This document shows positions 1 to 5,788 of a DNA stretch of 5,806 nucleotides, one piece after another. The DNA is from an uncultured Lachnospiraceae bacterium. GTDB lineage: Bacteria > Bacillota > Clostridia > Lachnospirales > Lachnospiraceae. The DNA lies in the NCBI GenBank assembly GCA_947651335.1, contig CANSYV010000110.1, positions 1 to 5,806 on the forward strand, given 5' to 3'. The position numbers and the translations under genes were made by a program. The notes beneath the pieces are model-generated. The model saw only the letters and a list, made by a program, of their open reading frames with translations, had not been told where the DNA came from and did no database searches. The number at the start of each line of letters is the position of its first letter. Positions within the stretch are counted from its first letter, which is position 1.

Positions 1-101
1 CCTAATTTTATTCACGTAATAACGGAACGATTATAACGATGAGTCATCCAGGTACAATTTCTATATGAAAGGGGGAGAAAGATGAGGACACCTGGTATCG
101 A
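1..101 (+). promoter_or_regulatory. Leader region upstream of the ferredoxin-like gene
   Basis: This stretch holds no convincing gene; frame 1 is open from base 1 only to a TAA at 34-36. A weak promoter can be proposed: TTCACG at 11-16 and TATAAC at 32-37, with a short 15-base spacer, which would start transcription near base 44. The hexamer ATAACG is repeated directly at 19-24 and 33-38, so a regulator site is possible. An inverted repeat pairs 43-53 (GTCATCCAGGT) with 90-95 plus 102-106 (ACCTGG, then ATGAC after a six-base bulge). It would enclose the ribosome site at 68-77 in its loop and pair the ATG at 102. All base matches are seen directly; promoter and folding functions are inference. 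Confidence 0.3.
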
Positions 102-105
102 ATGA
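68..105 (+). promoter_or_regulatory. Ribosome site with seven-codon mini-ORF coupled to the ferredoxin-like gene
   Basis: The purine-rich ribosome site AAAGGGGGAG at 68-77 is well placed for the ATG at 82, not for the ATG at 102, which lies 24 bases further on. From 82 a seven-codon frame (MRTPGIE) runs to a TGA at 103-105 that overlaps the ATG at 102-104 as ATGA, the classic geometry of translational coupling. A second short frame (65-85, MKGGER) ends with its TGA overlapping the ATG at 82 in the same way, but has no ribosome site of its own. No ATG, GTG or TTG lies in the main frame between the TGA at 66-68 and 102. Whether the mini-ORF is translated is inference. Confidence 0.35.
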
Positions 106-815
106 CCAATTTTTATGACAGGTATCCCTTTTTTGCCCAATTCGAACCAGAGGCCTATGCCGGGTATTCCCAGGAGATGGTGGACCGTTTAAACCAATGG
201 GATTTAAAGGTCTATATGGACAGTGTTTCCCAGGCGGCTTTGGACATTGCCGCAGGGAAGGATGTGCCCATGCACCAGACCCAGTATCTGACACTGGAAG
301 AATCTTATGCCATGGTGGATACGTTTGGGGAGGAAATTCTGGTGGTGCCCTGTAACTGCAAAGCCATGGGCAGGTGCACCGAGAAGCCGGTGGACGTGTG
401 TATGGGCAGGCTGGAAGAAGGCCCCAATACCTTTGCCGACCGGAAACTGGGCAGACGCATTTCTCCGGCAGAGGCAAAGGAGCTGATCCTGCAGGCCAAC
501 AAAAAAGGGCTGATGCAGTCCGGGGAAAACCAGTGGCTTTGTAATTGCGACGGCGTGTACTGCTATCCCACGAAAATGGCGAGGATTTTAAAGACCAGGC
601 TTGGATATCCCGCTTCCCATTACGAGATTTTGCGGGACCCGGCAGTCTGTGTCCAGTGTGGGAAATGCGCACGTATCTGCAATCACAAAGCGTTCTATCA
701 GGACGGGCAGGGGAAAATCGTTTACGATGCAGAAAAGTGCTGGGGGTGCACCATCTGTGCGCCTAATTGCCCAAAGGGAGCGATTACGTTGAAAAAGAGA
801 GAACATCTAAGTTAA
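102..815 (+). CDS. 4Fe-4S dicluster ferredoxin-like protein with an extra cysteine-rich domain
   Basis: A 237-residue soluble protein that probably carries electrons. Its C-terminal third holds two [4Fe-4S] motifs of the CxxCxxCxxxC type: C183, C186, C189, C193 and C213, C216, C219, C223. The second ends in the usual Cys-Pro; in the first, Cys193 is followed by Asn instead of Pro. The N-terminal two thirds are not plain ferredoxin. They contain C84, C86, C92 and C100 (PCNCK...RC...VC) and C147, C149, C154 (LCNCDGVYC), linked by a segment with GRRISPAEAKEL (residues 117-128). From memory, this layout occurs in a family of uncharacterised anaerobe 4Fe-4S proteins; whether these seven cysteines bind metal is inference. 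No signal peptide or membrane helix is visible. ATG 102 is the only possible start in frame and lacks a well-spaced ribosome site of its own (see the leader mini-ORF). The symporter gene follows after 16 bases, suggesting one operon. The electron partner is unknown. Confidence 0.85.
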   Translation: MTNFYDRYPFFAQFEPEAYAGYSQEMVDRLNQWDLKVYMDSVSQAALDIAAGKDVPMHQTQYLTLEESYAMVDTFGEEILVVPCNCKAMGRCTEKPVDVCMGRLEEGPNTFADRKLGRRISPAEAKELILQANKKGLMQSGENQWLCNCDGVYCYPTKMARILKTRLGYPASHYEILRDPAVCVQCGKCARICNHKAFYQDGQGKIVYDAEKCWGCTICAPNCPKGAITLKKREHLS

Positions 816-831
816 GGAGAGTGATGGGACG

Positions 832-2253
832 ATGCAAATGATCGACAATTTTGTAGTGGTACTGTGTTTTATTGGTATTATACTGGTGGGGTATTATTTT
901 TCCAAAACTTCACAGGATATGGACAGCTTTTATAAAGCAAACCGGGCGCTGCCCTGGTCTCTGGTGGTAGGGACGCTGATGGCCTCCTGGTATGGCGGCG
1001 CAGGCGTTGTGGGGACTGTGGGATATTCCACGACCATGGGTTTTGCGGCATTCTTCCTGTGGTCCATCGGCGCCCATGCGGTGCGTTTTCCCCTGGCGCT
1101 TTGGATTGCGCCCAGGATCTCGGTAAAGGCAAAGGGGACGATTCCGGATCTTCTGCGGGAGCATTACGGAAAATTCGCGGCAGTGCTGGGGGCGGTTGTG
1201 ATCGTGGTTTCCTGCCTCTCCATCGGTGAGGTGGCGGCTGTGGGTTATGTAGGGGAAGGGGCGTGGCATGCAGATAAATTTGTGGTTGCTGCCATTGTGG
1301 TTGTCATTTCCATCGGTATCACCTGCCTGGGCGGACTGATGGGCGTGGCGGTCACCGATATGATTTTCTTTTTCCTGATGGTAACCTGCGTATCCGCCGC
1401 GTTTCCGGGACTCTTTTTTAGTGTGGGAGGACTGGAGGGGATAAAAGCCGCCCTTGCCCAGCCGGCACCGGAGATGATAACGGCCCTTGGCGGCATTCCC
1501 ATCCCCCAGGCGGTGATGCTGATCGTTCTCTGCATCAACCTTTATAAAGACCCGTCTTTCTATCAGAGGTTTGCGGCTGCCAATTCTCCGAAAACCGGGA
1601 AAAGGGCAATGCTTTTGTGCTTTTCCATCTGGCTGTCCTTTGATGTGGTAACCATGATGACGGGTACCATTATCCGGGTGCTGGACCCGGAGCTGACAGT
1701 ACAGCCGGAGGTACAGTACATAGCGCTGATTGCAGGGGAGCTTCCCATGATCGTCAGAGGCCTTTTCATCGTGGGTATTCTGGGAGCCATTATCTCCACA
1801 CTGGACAGCTATTATCTCATTGGCGGCGAGATTGTGGCCAATGACATTATTTATATGATCCGGGGCGACAGAAAGCTGGATGACAAGACCAGCATTTCGG
1901 TGACGAGAGTTTTCGCGGTTATCTTCGGGATTATCGGTCTGGCTTCCGCGTTCCAGTTTGACCGTGTGTATGACGCGTTTCTGTTTTTGGCCAGTCTGAG
2001 TATGACGCTTTTATTCGTGCCCATGATTGCGGCGCTGATGTACGACGGCAGGAAGACAGATGTGGGAGGTGTCGCGAGTATGATCGTGGGAGGCGCAGCC
2101 TGGATCTTCTTCCAGTATGCGTGCCCCATTGTGATTTCCGGTGTTACGCTGGACCCGGTACTGATTGGCCTGCCCCTTTCCTTCATCGCGTTCCTGATTG
2201 GAAACCGCTTTGGAAAGGATTTAAGCGCAGAGCGCAGATTAAAAGGAATTTAA
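832..2253 (+). CDS. Sodium:solute symporter family (SSF) transporter
   Basis: A 473-residue integral membrane protein that should import an organic solute using the sodium gradient. Hydrophobic segments cover almost the whole length, consistent with the 12-13 helices of the SSF (SLC5-like, LeuT-fold) family, whose usual size is 450-550 residues. Family marks are ASWYGGAG at 51-58, the loop YKDPSFYQRFAAANSPKTGK at 238-257, and GAIISTLDS at 318-326. By alignment in mind to PutP, Ala319, Ser322 and Thr323 correspond to its Na2 sodium-site residues. The substrate cannot be assigned from sequence; candidates include carboxylates, amino acids and vitamins. ATG 832 lies 12 bases after AAGGAG (814-819), which overlaps the previous stop codon. 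That is a long spacing, and the ATG six bases downstream (838) is in frame but further away. A five-codon out-of-frame frame (824-841) sits between and stops over the second ATG. The small membrane protein gene follows after 14 bases. Confidence 0.92.
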   Translation: MQMIDNFVVVLCFIGIILVGYYFSKTSQDMDSFYKANRALPWSLVVGTLMASWYGGAGVVGTVGYSTTMGFAAFFLWSIGAHAVRFPLALWIAPRISVKAKGTIPDLLREHYGKFAAVLGAVVIVVSCLSIGEVAAVGYVGEGAWHADKFVVAAIVVVISIGITCLGGLMGVAVTDMIFFFLMVTCVSAAFPGLFFSVGGLEGIKAALAQPAPEMITALGGIPIPQAVMLIVLCINLYKDPSFYQRFAAANSPKTGKRAMLLCFSIWLSFDVVTMMTGTIIRVLDPELTVQPEVQYIALIAGELPMIVRGLFIVGILGAIISTLDSYYLIGGEIVANDIIYMIRGDRKLDDKTSISVTRVFAVIFGIIGLASAFQFDRVYDAFLFLASLSMTLLFVPMIAALMYDGRKTDVGGVASMIVGGAAWIFFQYACPIVISGVTLDPVLIGLPLSFIAFLIGNRFGKDLSAERRLKGI

Positions 2254-2258
2254 GGAGG
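2252..2258 (+). promoter_or_regulatory. Ribosome site overlapping the symporter stop
   Basis: AAGGAGG begins inside the TAA stop of the symporter gene (2251-2253) and lies nine bases before ATG 2268. It fixes the start of the small membrane protein and indicates that the two are translated from one message. Confidence 0.8.
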
Positions 2259-2267
2259 GAGTTTACG

Positions 2268-2519
2268 ATGCAGGAAACAAAAAAAGACAACGAAAAGGAT
2301 GAATTGAAGGTGGAGTGGCTGGGCATTGACGGGGCGCTGGTGCTGCTTTTTATCGTGCTGGCATGCGTCTACGGATATGGCATGCTCCACAGCATTGATT
2401 TTATTATCGGCATTATGGCTCCGGGTATTGCCATTATCATTACTGTGGGCGTATTCCTGAAATATTGTACAGAAGTTTTTTCTTTTGCCACCGGGAAAAA
2501 GGGAAAGGATACCGAATGA
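2268..2519 (+). CDS. Small two-helix membrane protein, possible symporter partner
   Basis: An 83-residue protein with a charged N-terminal tail (residues 1-16, rich in Lys, Asp, Glu), two predicted membrane helices (about 21-41 and 43-65) and a short basic C-terminal tail (KKGKDTE). The helices are separated by only a short turn, so both ends are likely to lie on the same side, probably cytoplasmic. ATG 2268 is chosen because AAGGAGG (2252-2258) sits nine bases upstream and overlaps the symporter stop codon, which implies coupled translation. An upstream in-frame extension would run back over the symporter's end without a ribosome site. I recognise no named family. Small helical proteins encoded beside SSF transporters are known elsewhere (for example YhdT with PanF, and DUF4212 or DUF485 proteins with acetate-type symporters), so an accessory subunit role is reasonable but is inference from position and topology. 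Confidence 0.8.
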   Translation: MQETKKDNEKDELKVEWLGIDGALVLLFIVLACVYGYGMLHSIDFIIGIMAPGIAIIITVGVFLKYCTEVFSFATGKKGKDTE

Positions 2520-2563
2520 TTTGCTGTTTTGCTTGAAACAGTGAAGACTTGCTGGCAAATCAT
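2516..2563 (+). repeat. Inverted repeat between the small membrane protein gene and the 178-residue gene
   Basis: Perfect 9-base arms ATGATTTGC (2516-2524) and GCAAATCAT (2555-2563) enclose a smaller hairpin, TGTTT (2525-2529) with AAACA (2536-2540). The left arm covers the stop codon of the small membrane protein gene. No T-run follows on the + strand, so this is unlikely to be an intrinsic terminator. It could be an mRNA processing or stability element, or an operator; its function is unknown. The rest of the 77-base gap shows no clear promoter. Confidence 0.45.
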
Positions 2564-2596
2564 CTGGCCCGCGAGTATATGTGAAGGAGGAGCTTT

Positions 2597-3133
2597 ATGA
2601 CCATCGAATGTTTTCCCGTGAAAATGACAGAAGAAGAGGCGCTCCGTATTGCCAGAGGGGGAAAGAACCCCATTTACCGTGCGCTGTTTGGCAGGAAAGA
2701 GGTTCATTTGCGCCTGATGTATCTGGAAAGCCGCTATATTATCTATAAGATGACGTATAAAGATAACATTTTAGTGAAACTGTTCAGGAAAAAGGAGAAA
2801 GAGGACAAGCAAAATATCCGTGTGATGGTAGAGGCCACTACCTGTACGGCGGCTTATGTGGAGGAAGATATCTGTACTGAGAGGAAGGATGTGGATGAAC
2901 TGGATATCCAGTCCAGCTATTACGACGATCAGCGCCTGAGCACCTGCGGGGCCAATATGGCGCGGAGAATGGTGCGGCGCCACAGCGGCAGGAATCTGGC
3001 CATACAGCCGGTGGAGGAAAGAAAAGTGTACCGTCCTTTCTACATCGCCATTTATGGAGAAATGATTGAGGGCAGAAAAGCCAGATACCTGCCCATTGCG
3101 GCAGATGGCAACATTGTCTGCAGGAATTTTTAA
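2597..3133 (+). CDS. Hypothetical protein, 178 residues, unrecognised family
   Basis: I do not recognise this protein. The reading frame is well supported: AAGGAGG at 2584-2590 lies six bases before ATG 2597. It looks soluble and strongly charged, with no signal peptide or membrane helix. The N-terminus (ECFPVKMTEEEALRIAR, residues 4-20) reads as a short strand followed by a helix. Residues 35-63 alternate aromatic and basic residues, suggesting beta strands with a basic face. The C-terminus has VYRPFYIAIYGE (144-155), then KARYLPIAADGNIV (161-174), a strand-turn-strand look resembling the aromatic-Pro-aromatic and 'DxxxG' ends seen in various small uncharacterised proteins. Cysteines at 5, 83, 93, 117 and 175 are scattered and form no standard metal motif. 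It is the last gene of the left block, 77 bases after the small membrane protein, so it may be co-transcribed. Function cannot be assigned. Confidence 0.8.
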   Translation: MTIECFPVKMTEEEALRIARGGKNPIYRALFGRKEVHLRLMYLESRYIIYKMTYKDNILVKLFRKKEKEDKQNIRVMVEATTCTAAYVEEDICTERKDVDELDIQSSYYDDQRLSTCGANMARRMVRRHSGRNLAIQPVEERKVYRPFYIAIYGEMIEGRKARYLPIAADGNIVCRNF

Positions 3134-3176
3134 AATACGGAAGCTGTCTGCTGAATCTGCAGGAGCGCTGCAAAAT

Positions 3177-3217
3177 GAGGGAAAATCCAATCGCCGGGGG
3201 CGGTGGGATTTTCCCTC
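3177..3217. terminator. Long hairpin between convergent genes, probable bidirectional terminator
   Basis: A 12-base perfect stem (3177-3188 with 3206-3217) continues after one A-G mismatch into a six-pair inner stem (3190-3195 with 3199-3204, one of them a T-G wobble) around a GGG loop. It sits between the end of the 178-residue gene (3133) and the end of citXG (3255), which face each other. On the + strand it is followed by CTTATGATTTATG, and on the - strand by ATTTTG. Both T-runs are weak, but the AAAA/TTTT tract inside the stem helps in either direction. The position and stem strength make termination the best reading. Confidence 0.65.
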
Positions 3218-3254
3218 TTATGATTTATGATTAGAGCGTCATTTGACGGGCTGA

Positions 3255-4670
3255 TTATTCTATCACAGGCTGCCATTGCCGGAGAAAATATAAAAAATAG
3301 ACAAGTGCCAGCAAATCCGCACTCCCTCCAGGACTTATATTTTCTTTCATAAAATACGCGTCCAGACGGGCGGTGATGGCTTCTGCGTCCAGCTGGTCTA
3401 TGGGAACAGACGATAGAAAGTTTTTTAACTTCCGTGTAAGCCTATCCCATGTCTCATAGCTGGAGCGGGCAATGATGTTGGTGTCTTCACTGTGGGCAAT
3501 CAGATACAGCAGAGTGATCTGGCCGCTTTTATAAAGGGGAAAGCCATGGGAGAGGCAGGTGGTAAAAACATTCCAGCCCCACCCAAAGACAGTGGGGTAT
3601 CCCCTCATGGCTTCCCCCCGGATTCCCAGAAGATGGTAGGCGCGGTACAGCTTCTCCCCGTGGGTCTGGGGCTGCCCGTGGGAGAGGGCTTCAAAGTCTT
3701 TGGACAGGTTTGGGAGCATTTTTTTGCATATGGCGGAGATGTCCTCATGCCGGAAGTCCCCCCTTTTCGCATAGCAGTGGGCGGCCGCGGCGCAGAAAAT
3801 GCCCCCGGAAAAGATCAGCCCCTTATGGGGATTGGCATGTCTGGCGGCCTGATACATGGTCTGTTCGGCCTCCAATCCCAGAGGACGGATAGCGGCAAAC
3901 AGAGCCGGATAATCAGAGCCGTGGAAAGAAATTCCGCGCAGTGCGCACTCCTGGTAATAGGAAAAGAGCGCGGCGGCACTGTCTATGAAGGTGCCTATAT
4001 CCATGTCCTTGTGGGCGCCGTTGTGCCAGCGGTCTACCAGGCCGGGCTTCGGGGTGGTGGTCACTTCATAGATCATAGCCTTTGTGAAAAGCCCGGCTGT
4101 CTGTTCCGCCAGCTGCCGGGAAAAATAAGTTTTCATCAGGGAAATCTCACGTTCCAGCAGTTCTCTGGCACTGTGCCTGCGGCTGCGTCCGCAGATGAAA
4201 GCAGGACGGCTGCACAGAAGGCAGGTGCGCCGGGGATATCCCGTGCCGTCCCGGGAAAGCTTTTCCCCCTGGGCATTGAGAACGTCAATGTCCCATATGC
4301 GCCCCAGGGGGTGGGTTTCCTCTATATTCACCATCCATTTTTTGCAGTCAGAAGCGTCTTGTTCAGTCAGGAAAATCCCCTGGAAGCCCCAGCCGCCGTG
4401 GCAGCTTTCCCGGTAAGCAATGCGGCACTGATGCCGGGACAGCTCCCGCTCAATGGCCAGCATCCCCGCGTCGAAGGTAAGGCGGGCAAGGGGAAAAGAT
4501 TTTACCGGCCCGGGAATGTTCAGGGTAAGGCAGATTAAGGTCTGGCGGTATTGGGCGGTGAGTTTTAGCTGCCTGTGCCAGCGTTCTTCCCGGGCGTCCA
4601 GTAATTCAGCCAGGGTTATCTCCCTGCCGTGGGTCCAGTAAGGCGGGCTTTCGGTGAAAGATAAGGTCAT
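3255..4670 (-). CDS. citXG: CitX-CitG fusion: citrate lyase prosthetic-group synthesis and transfer
   Basis: A 471-residue cytoplasmic fusion of two citrate lyase maturation enzymes. Residues 1-170 are CitX, which transfers the phosphoribosyl-dephospho-CoA group onto the acyl carrier subunit CitD. Its marks are LLDAREERWHRQ (23-34), TLNIPGPVK (49-57), HPLGRIWDIDV (120-130) and a Cys-rich end, RRTCLLCSRPAFICGRSR (147-164). Residues 178-471 are CitG, which makes 2'-(5''-triphosphoribosyl)-3'-dephospho-CoA from ATP and dephospho-CoA. Its marks are EVTTTPKPGLVD (202-213), HKGLIFSGGI (282-291), GIRGEAMRGYP (349-359), HSEDTN (393-398) and SPGGSADLLA (446-455). CitX and CitG are separate in Klebsiella and fused in some other bacteria such as Haemophilus. 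Both halves look complete. Start ATG 4670 overlaps the citC stop (ATGA), with AAGGAG at 4685-4680 inside the end of citC, so the two are translationally coupled. The lyase subunit genes do not follow. Confidence 0.93.
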   Translation of the reverse strand: MTLSFTESPPYWTHGREITLAELLDAREERWHRQLKLTAQYRQTLICLTLNIPGPVKSFPLARLTFDAGMLAIERELSRHQCRIAYRESCHGGWGFQGIFLTEQDASDCKKWMVNIEETHPLGRIWDIDVLNAQGEKLSRDGTGYPRRTCLLCSRPAFICGRSRRHSARELLEREISLMKTYFSRQLAEQTAGLFTKAMIYEVTTTPKPGLVDRWHNGAHKDMDIGTFIDSAAALFSYYQECALRGISFHGSDYPALFAAIRPLGLEAEQTMYQAARHANPHKGLIFSGGIFCAAAAHCYAKRGDFRHEDISAICKKMLPNLSKDFEALSHGQPQTHGEKLYRAYHLLGIRGEAMRGYPTVFGWGWNVFTTCLSHGFPLYKSGQITLLYLIAHSEDTNIIARSSYETWDRLTRKLKNFLSSVPIDQLDAEAITARLDAYFMKENISPGGSADLLALVYFLYFLRQWQPVIE

Positions 4671-5677
4671 AGGTTCATTCTCCTTTTCAGATAATTGAAA
4701 GTGGGTTCTGGCACCAGCGGGGCAATGGAGTCAAGGTCTCTCTGAAAATAGTGCTGCCTTACCCTGGTGGCGCTCACAGGTACGCCCTGGACGGCGTAAC
4801 GGGGAAGGACACACACCTGAATGCCGTGAGAGGGGAGGATTTCCCGCATCTGCTGGTTATATGCCCGTGTCACCGGGCAGAAGGGTTCCTCTCCCACAAA
4901 GCGTTTGGAAATATGAAACGCTTCCTTAAAATAGACGGAGAACAAAAGCAGGTCAAGCTCCCCGTTGGCGGTGAAAGCGGCGTGTTTATCCTTCATAAAA
5001 TAATCAGGAAATGTGGTGTGTGAGATCAGATATTCGGACCCCCCGTGGACATATACCTGGGGAAGACCGCAGCAGTTTTCTCGAACCAGGGCCAGCCGGT
5101 CAGCGGCAGGAAAAGGCGGCGTATCTTCAGATAGGACGAATACGTGCAGACGGTCACAGCTCTTTCGGGCCTGCTCAATCAAGTGAAGATGTCCCAGGGT
5201 GAACGGATTGGCGTTCATGACGATGGCGCCTGCACAGATGCCGTCAGTCAGCGGGGGGCACTTGGCCTGTTCTTCCTCCAAATAGGCATGGATTCCGCCG
5301 GGAATATTTTCCATGAATTCAATTTTTCCTGTATTTATAATAGAATAGAAACCAAGCTCTTTAAAAATATCTGTATACACAGGTTTCGTGAAAAGAAAAA
5401 GATGGGAATATCCCTGTGTATGCGCATTTGAGATAAGTTTTGCCATGATAATGTTCAGAAAGCCCTGCCCCTGGCATGCCTCTGACACAGCCAGGCACTT
5501 CAGGACATTTTGACAGCAGGAGCCTGCAGCCAGGACTTTACCGTCCAGACTGCAGGCCATAACGGAATATGAGATTTGTCCGTCGTAGTCCAGACCGCAG
5601 GTATCTAAAAAGCATTTTAACTTTTCCAGCTTTCCGGCCGAAAAGGGAAAGCCTTCTTCCAGGTAGTAATTGTACAT
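4667..5677 (-). CDS. citC: [Citrate (pro-3S)-lyase] ligase (acetate:SH-citrate lyase ligase)
   Basis: A 336-residue cytoplasmic enzyme that activates citrate lyase by acetylating the thiol of its prosthetic group with acetate and ATP. The N-terminal part is a GNAT-like domain; its acetyl-CoA-site-like motif is CLAVSEACQGQGFLNIIMAK (61-80). From about residue 147 comes the nucleotidyltransferase domain: NANPFTLGHLHLIEQA (155-170) carries the adenylate-forming TxGH motif, VLSEDTPPFPAADRLALVRE (181-200) is typical of CitC, FVGEEPF (260-266) follows, and VPVSATRVRQ (299-308) is the ISxTxxR-type ATP-binding end. The length fits the family (about 335-355). ATG 5677 has AAGGAG at 5688-5683, five bases away. 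It is the first gene of the - strand block and overlaps citXG by four bases (ATGA). A likely promoter lies 57-84 bases upstream. Confidence 0.94.
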   Translation of the reverse strand: MYNYYLEEGFPFSAGKLEKLKCFLDTCGLDYDGQISYSVMACSLDGKVLAAGSCCQNVLKCLAVSEACQGQGFLNIIMAKLISNAHTQGYSHLFLFTKPVYTDIFKELGFYSIINTGKIEFMENIPGGIHAYLEEEQAKCPPLTDGICAGAIVMNANPFTLGHLHLIEQARKSCDRLHVFVLSEDTPPFPAADRLALVRENCCGLPQVYVHGGSEYLISHTTFPDYFMKDKHAAFTANGELDLLLFSVYFKEAFHISKRFVGEEPFCPVTRAYNQQMREILPSHGIQVCVLPRYAVQGVPVSATRVRQHYFQRDLDSIAPLVPEPTFNYLKRRMNL

Positions 5678-5709
5678 AGACGCTCCTTTTTAGAGTGTAT
5701 TTGGAAAAT

Positions 5710-5721
5710 CAAAAATTTTTG
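5710..5721. promoter_or_regulatory. AT-rich palindrome just downstream of the predicted citC start site
   Basis: CAAAAATTTTTG is a perfect 12-base palindrome lying roughly 6-17 bases after the predicted transcription start of citC. Its position suits a repressor operator. AT-rich palindromes do arise by chance in such leaders, and I cannot match it to a named regulator. Confidence 0.3.
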
Positions 5722-5733
5722 GCATCTCTTATT

Positions 5734-5761
5734 ATTATAGATAAGCTGAATCAAAAGTAAA
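5734..5761 (-). promoter_or_regulatory. Candidate sigma-A promoter for citC-citXG
   Basis: On the - strand a perfect -10 box TATAAT (5739-5734) is preceded, after 16 bases, by TTTACT (5761-5756), four of six matches to TTGACA. Transcription would start near 5727, leaving an AT-rich leader of about 50 bases before ATG 5677. The -35 box overlaps the T-run of the upstream terminator. Confidence 0.6.
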
Positions 5762-5788
5762 AACCGTCGGCGCAAGAAGCGCCAACGG
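5759..5788 (-). terminator. Intrinsic terminator of a gene beyond the right edge
   Basis: Read on the - strand, CCGTTGGCGC (5788-5779) pairs with GCGCCGACGG (5773-5764) over all ten positions, including one T-G wobble, around a TTCTT loop, and is followed by TTTTT (5763-5759). On the + strand the wobble becomes a C-A mismatch and no T-run follows, so the direction is leftward. It therefore ends a transcript coming from right of the window and separates it from citC. Confidence 0.85.

Noticed and set aside
53..58. TACAAT as a -10 box for the left block
   Set aside because: No acceptable -35 hexamer lies 16-18 bases upstream, and transcription would begin almost at the ribosome site.
61..672. 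203-codon open frame on the - strand
   Set aside because: It is antisense to the iron-sulfur protein gene, has a Pro/Ser/Arg/Cys-rich composition typical of a shadow, and has no ribosome site or domain.
2121..2267. Upstream extension of the small membrane protein frame
   Set aside because: The frame is open back to 2121, but the extension overlaps the end of the symporter in another frame, reads as non-protein-like sequence, and ignores the strong ribosome site at 2252-2258.
2520..2596. Terminator or promoter between the small membrane protein gene and the 178-residue gene
   Set aside because: The inverted repeat there has no T-run after it, and no pair of -35 and -10 boxes with acceptable spacing was found.
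3492..4538. 348-codon open frame on the + strand
   Set aside because: It lies wholly antisense to citXG, whose two domains carry clear family motifs. Its product is low-complexity and Gly/Pro-rich with no recognisable domain, as expected for a shadow frame in GC-rich codons.
4751..5431. Several 60-95 codon + strand frames
   Set aside because: All are antisense to citC and lack ribosome sites and recognisable products.
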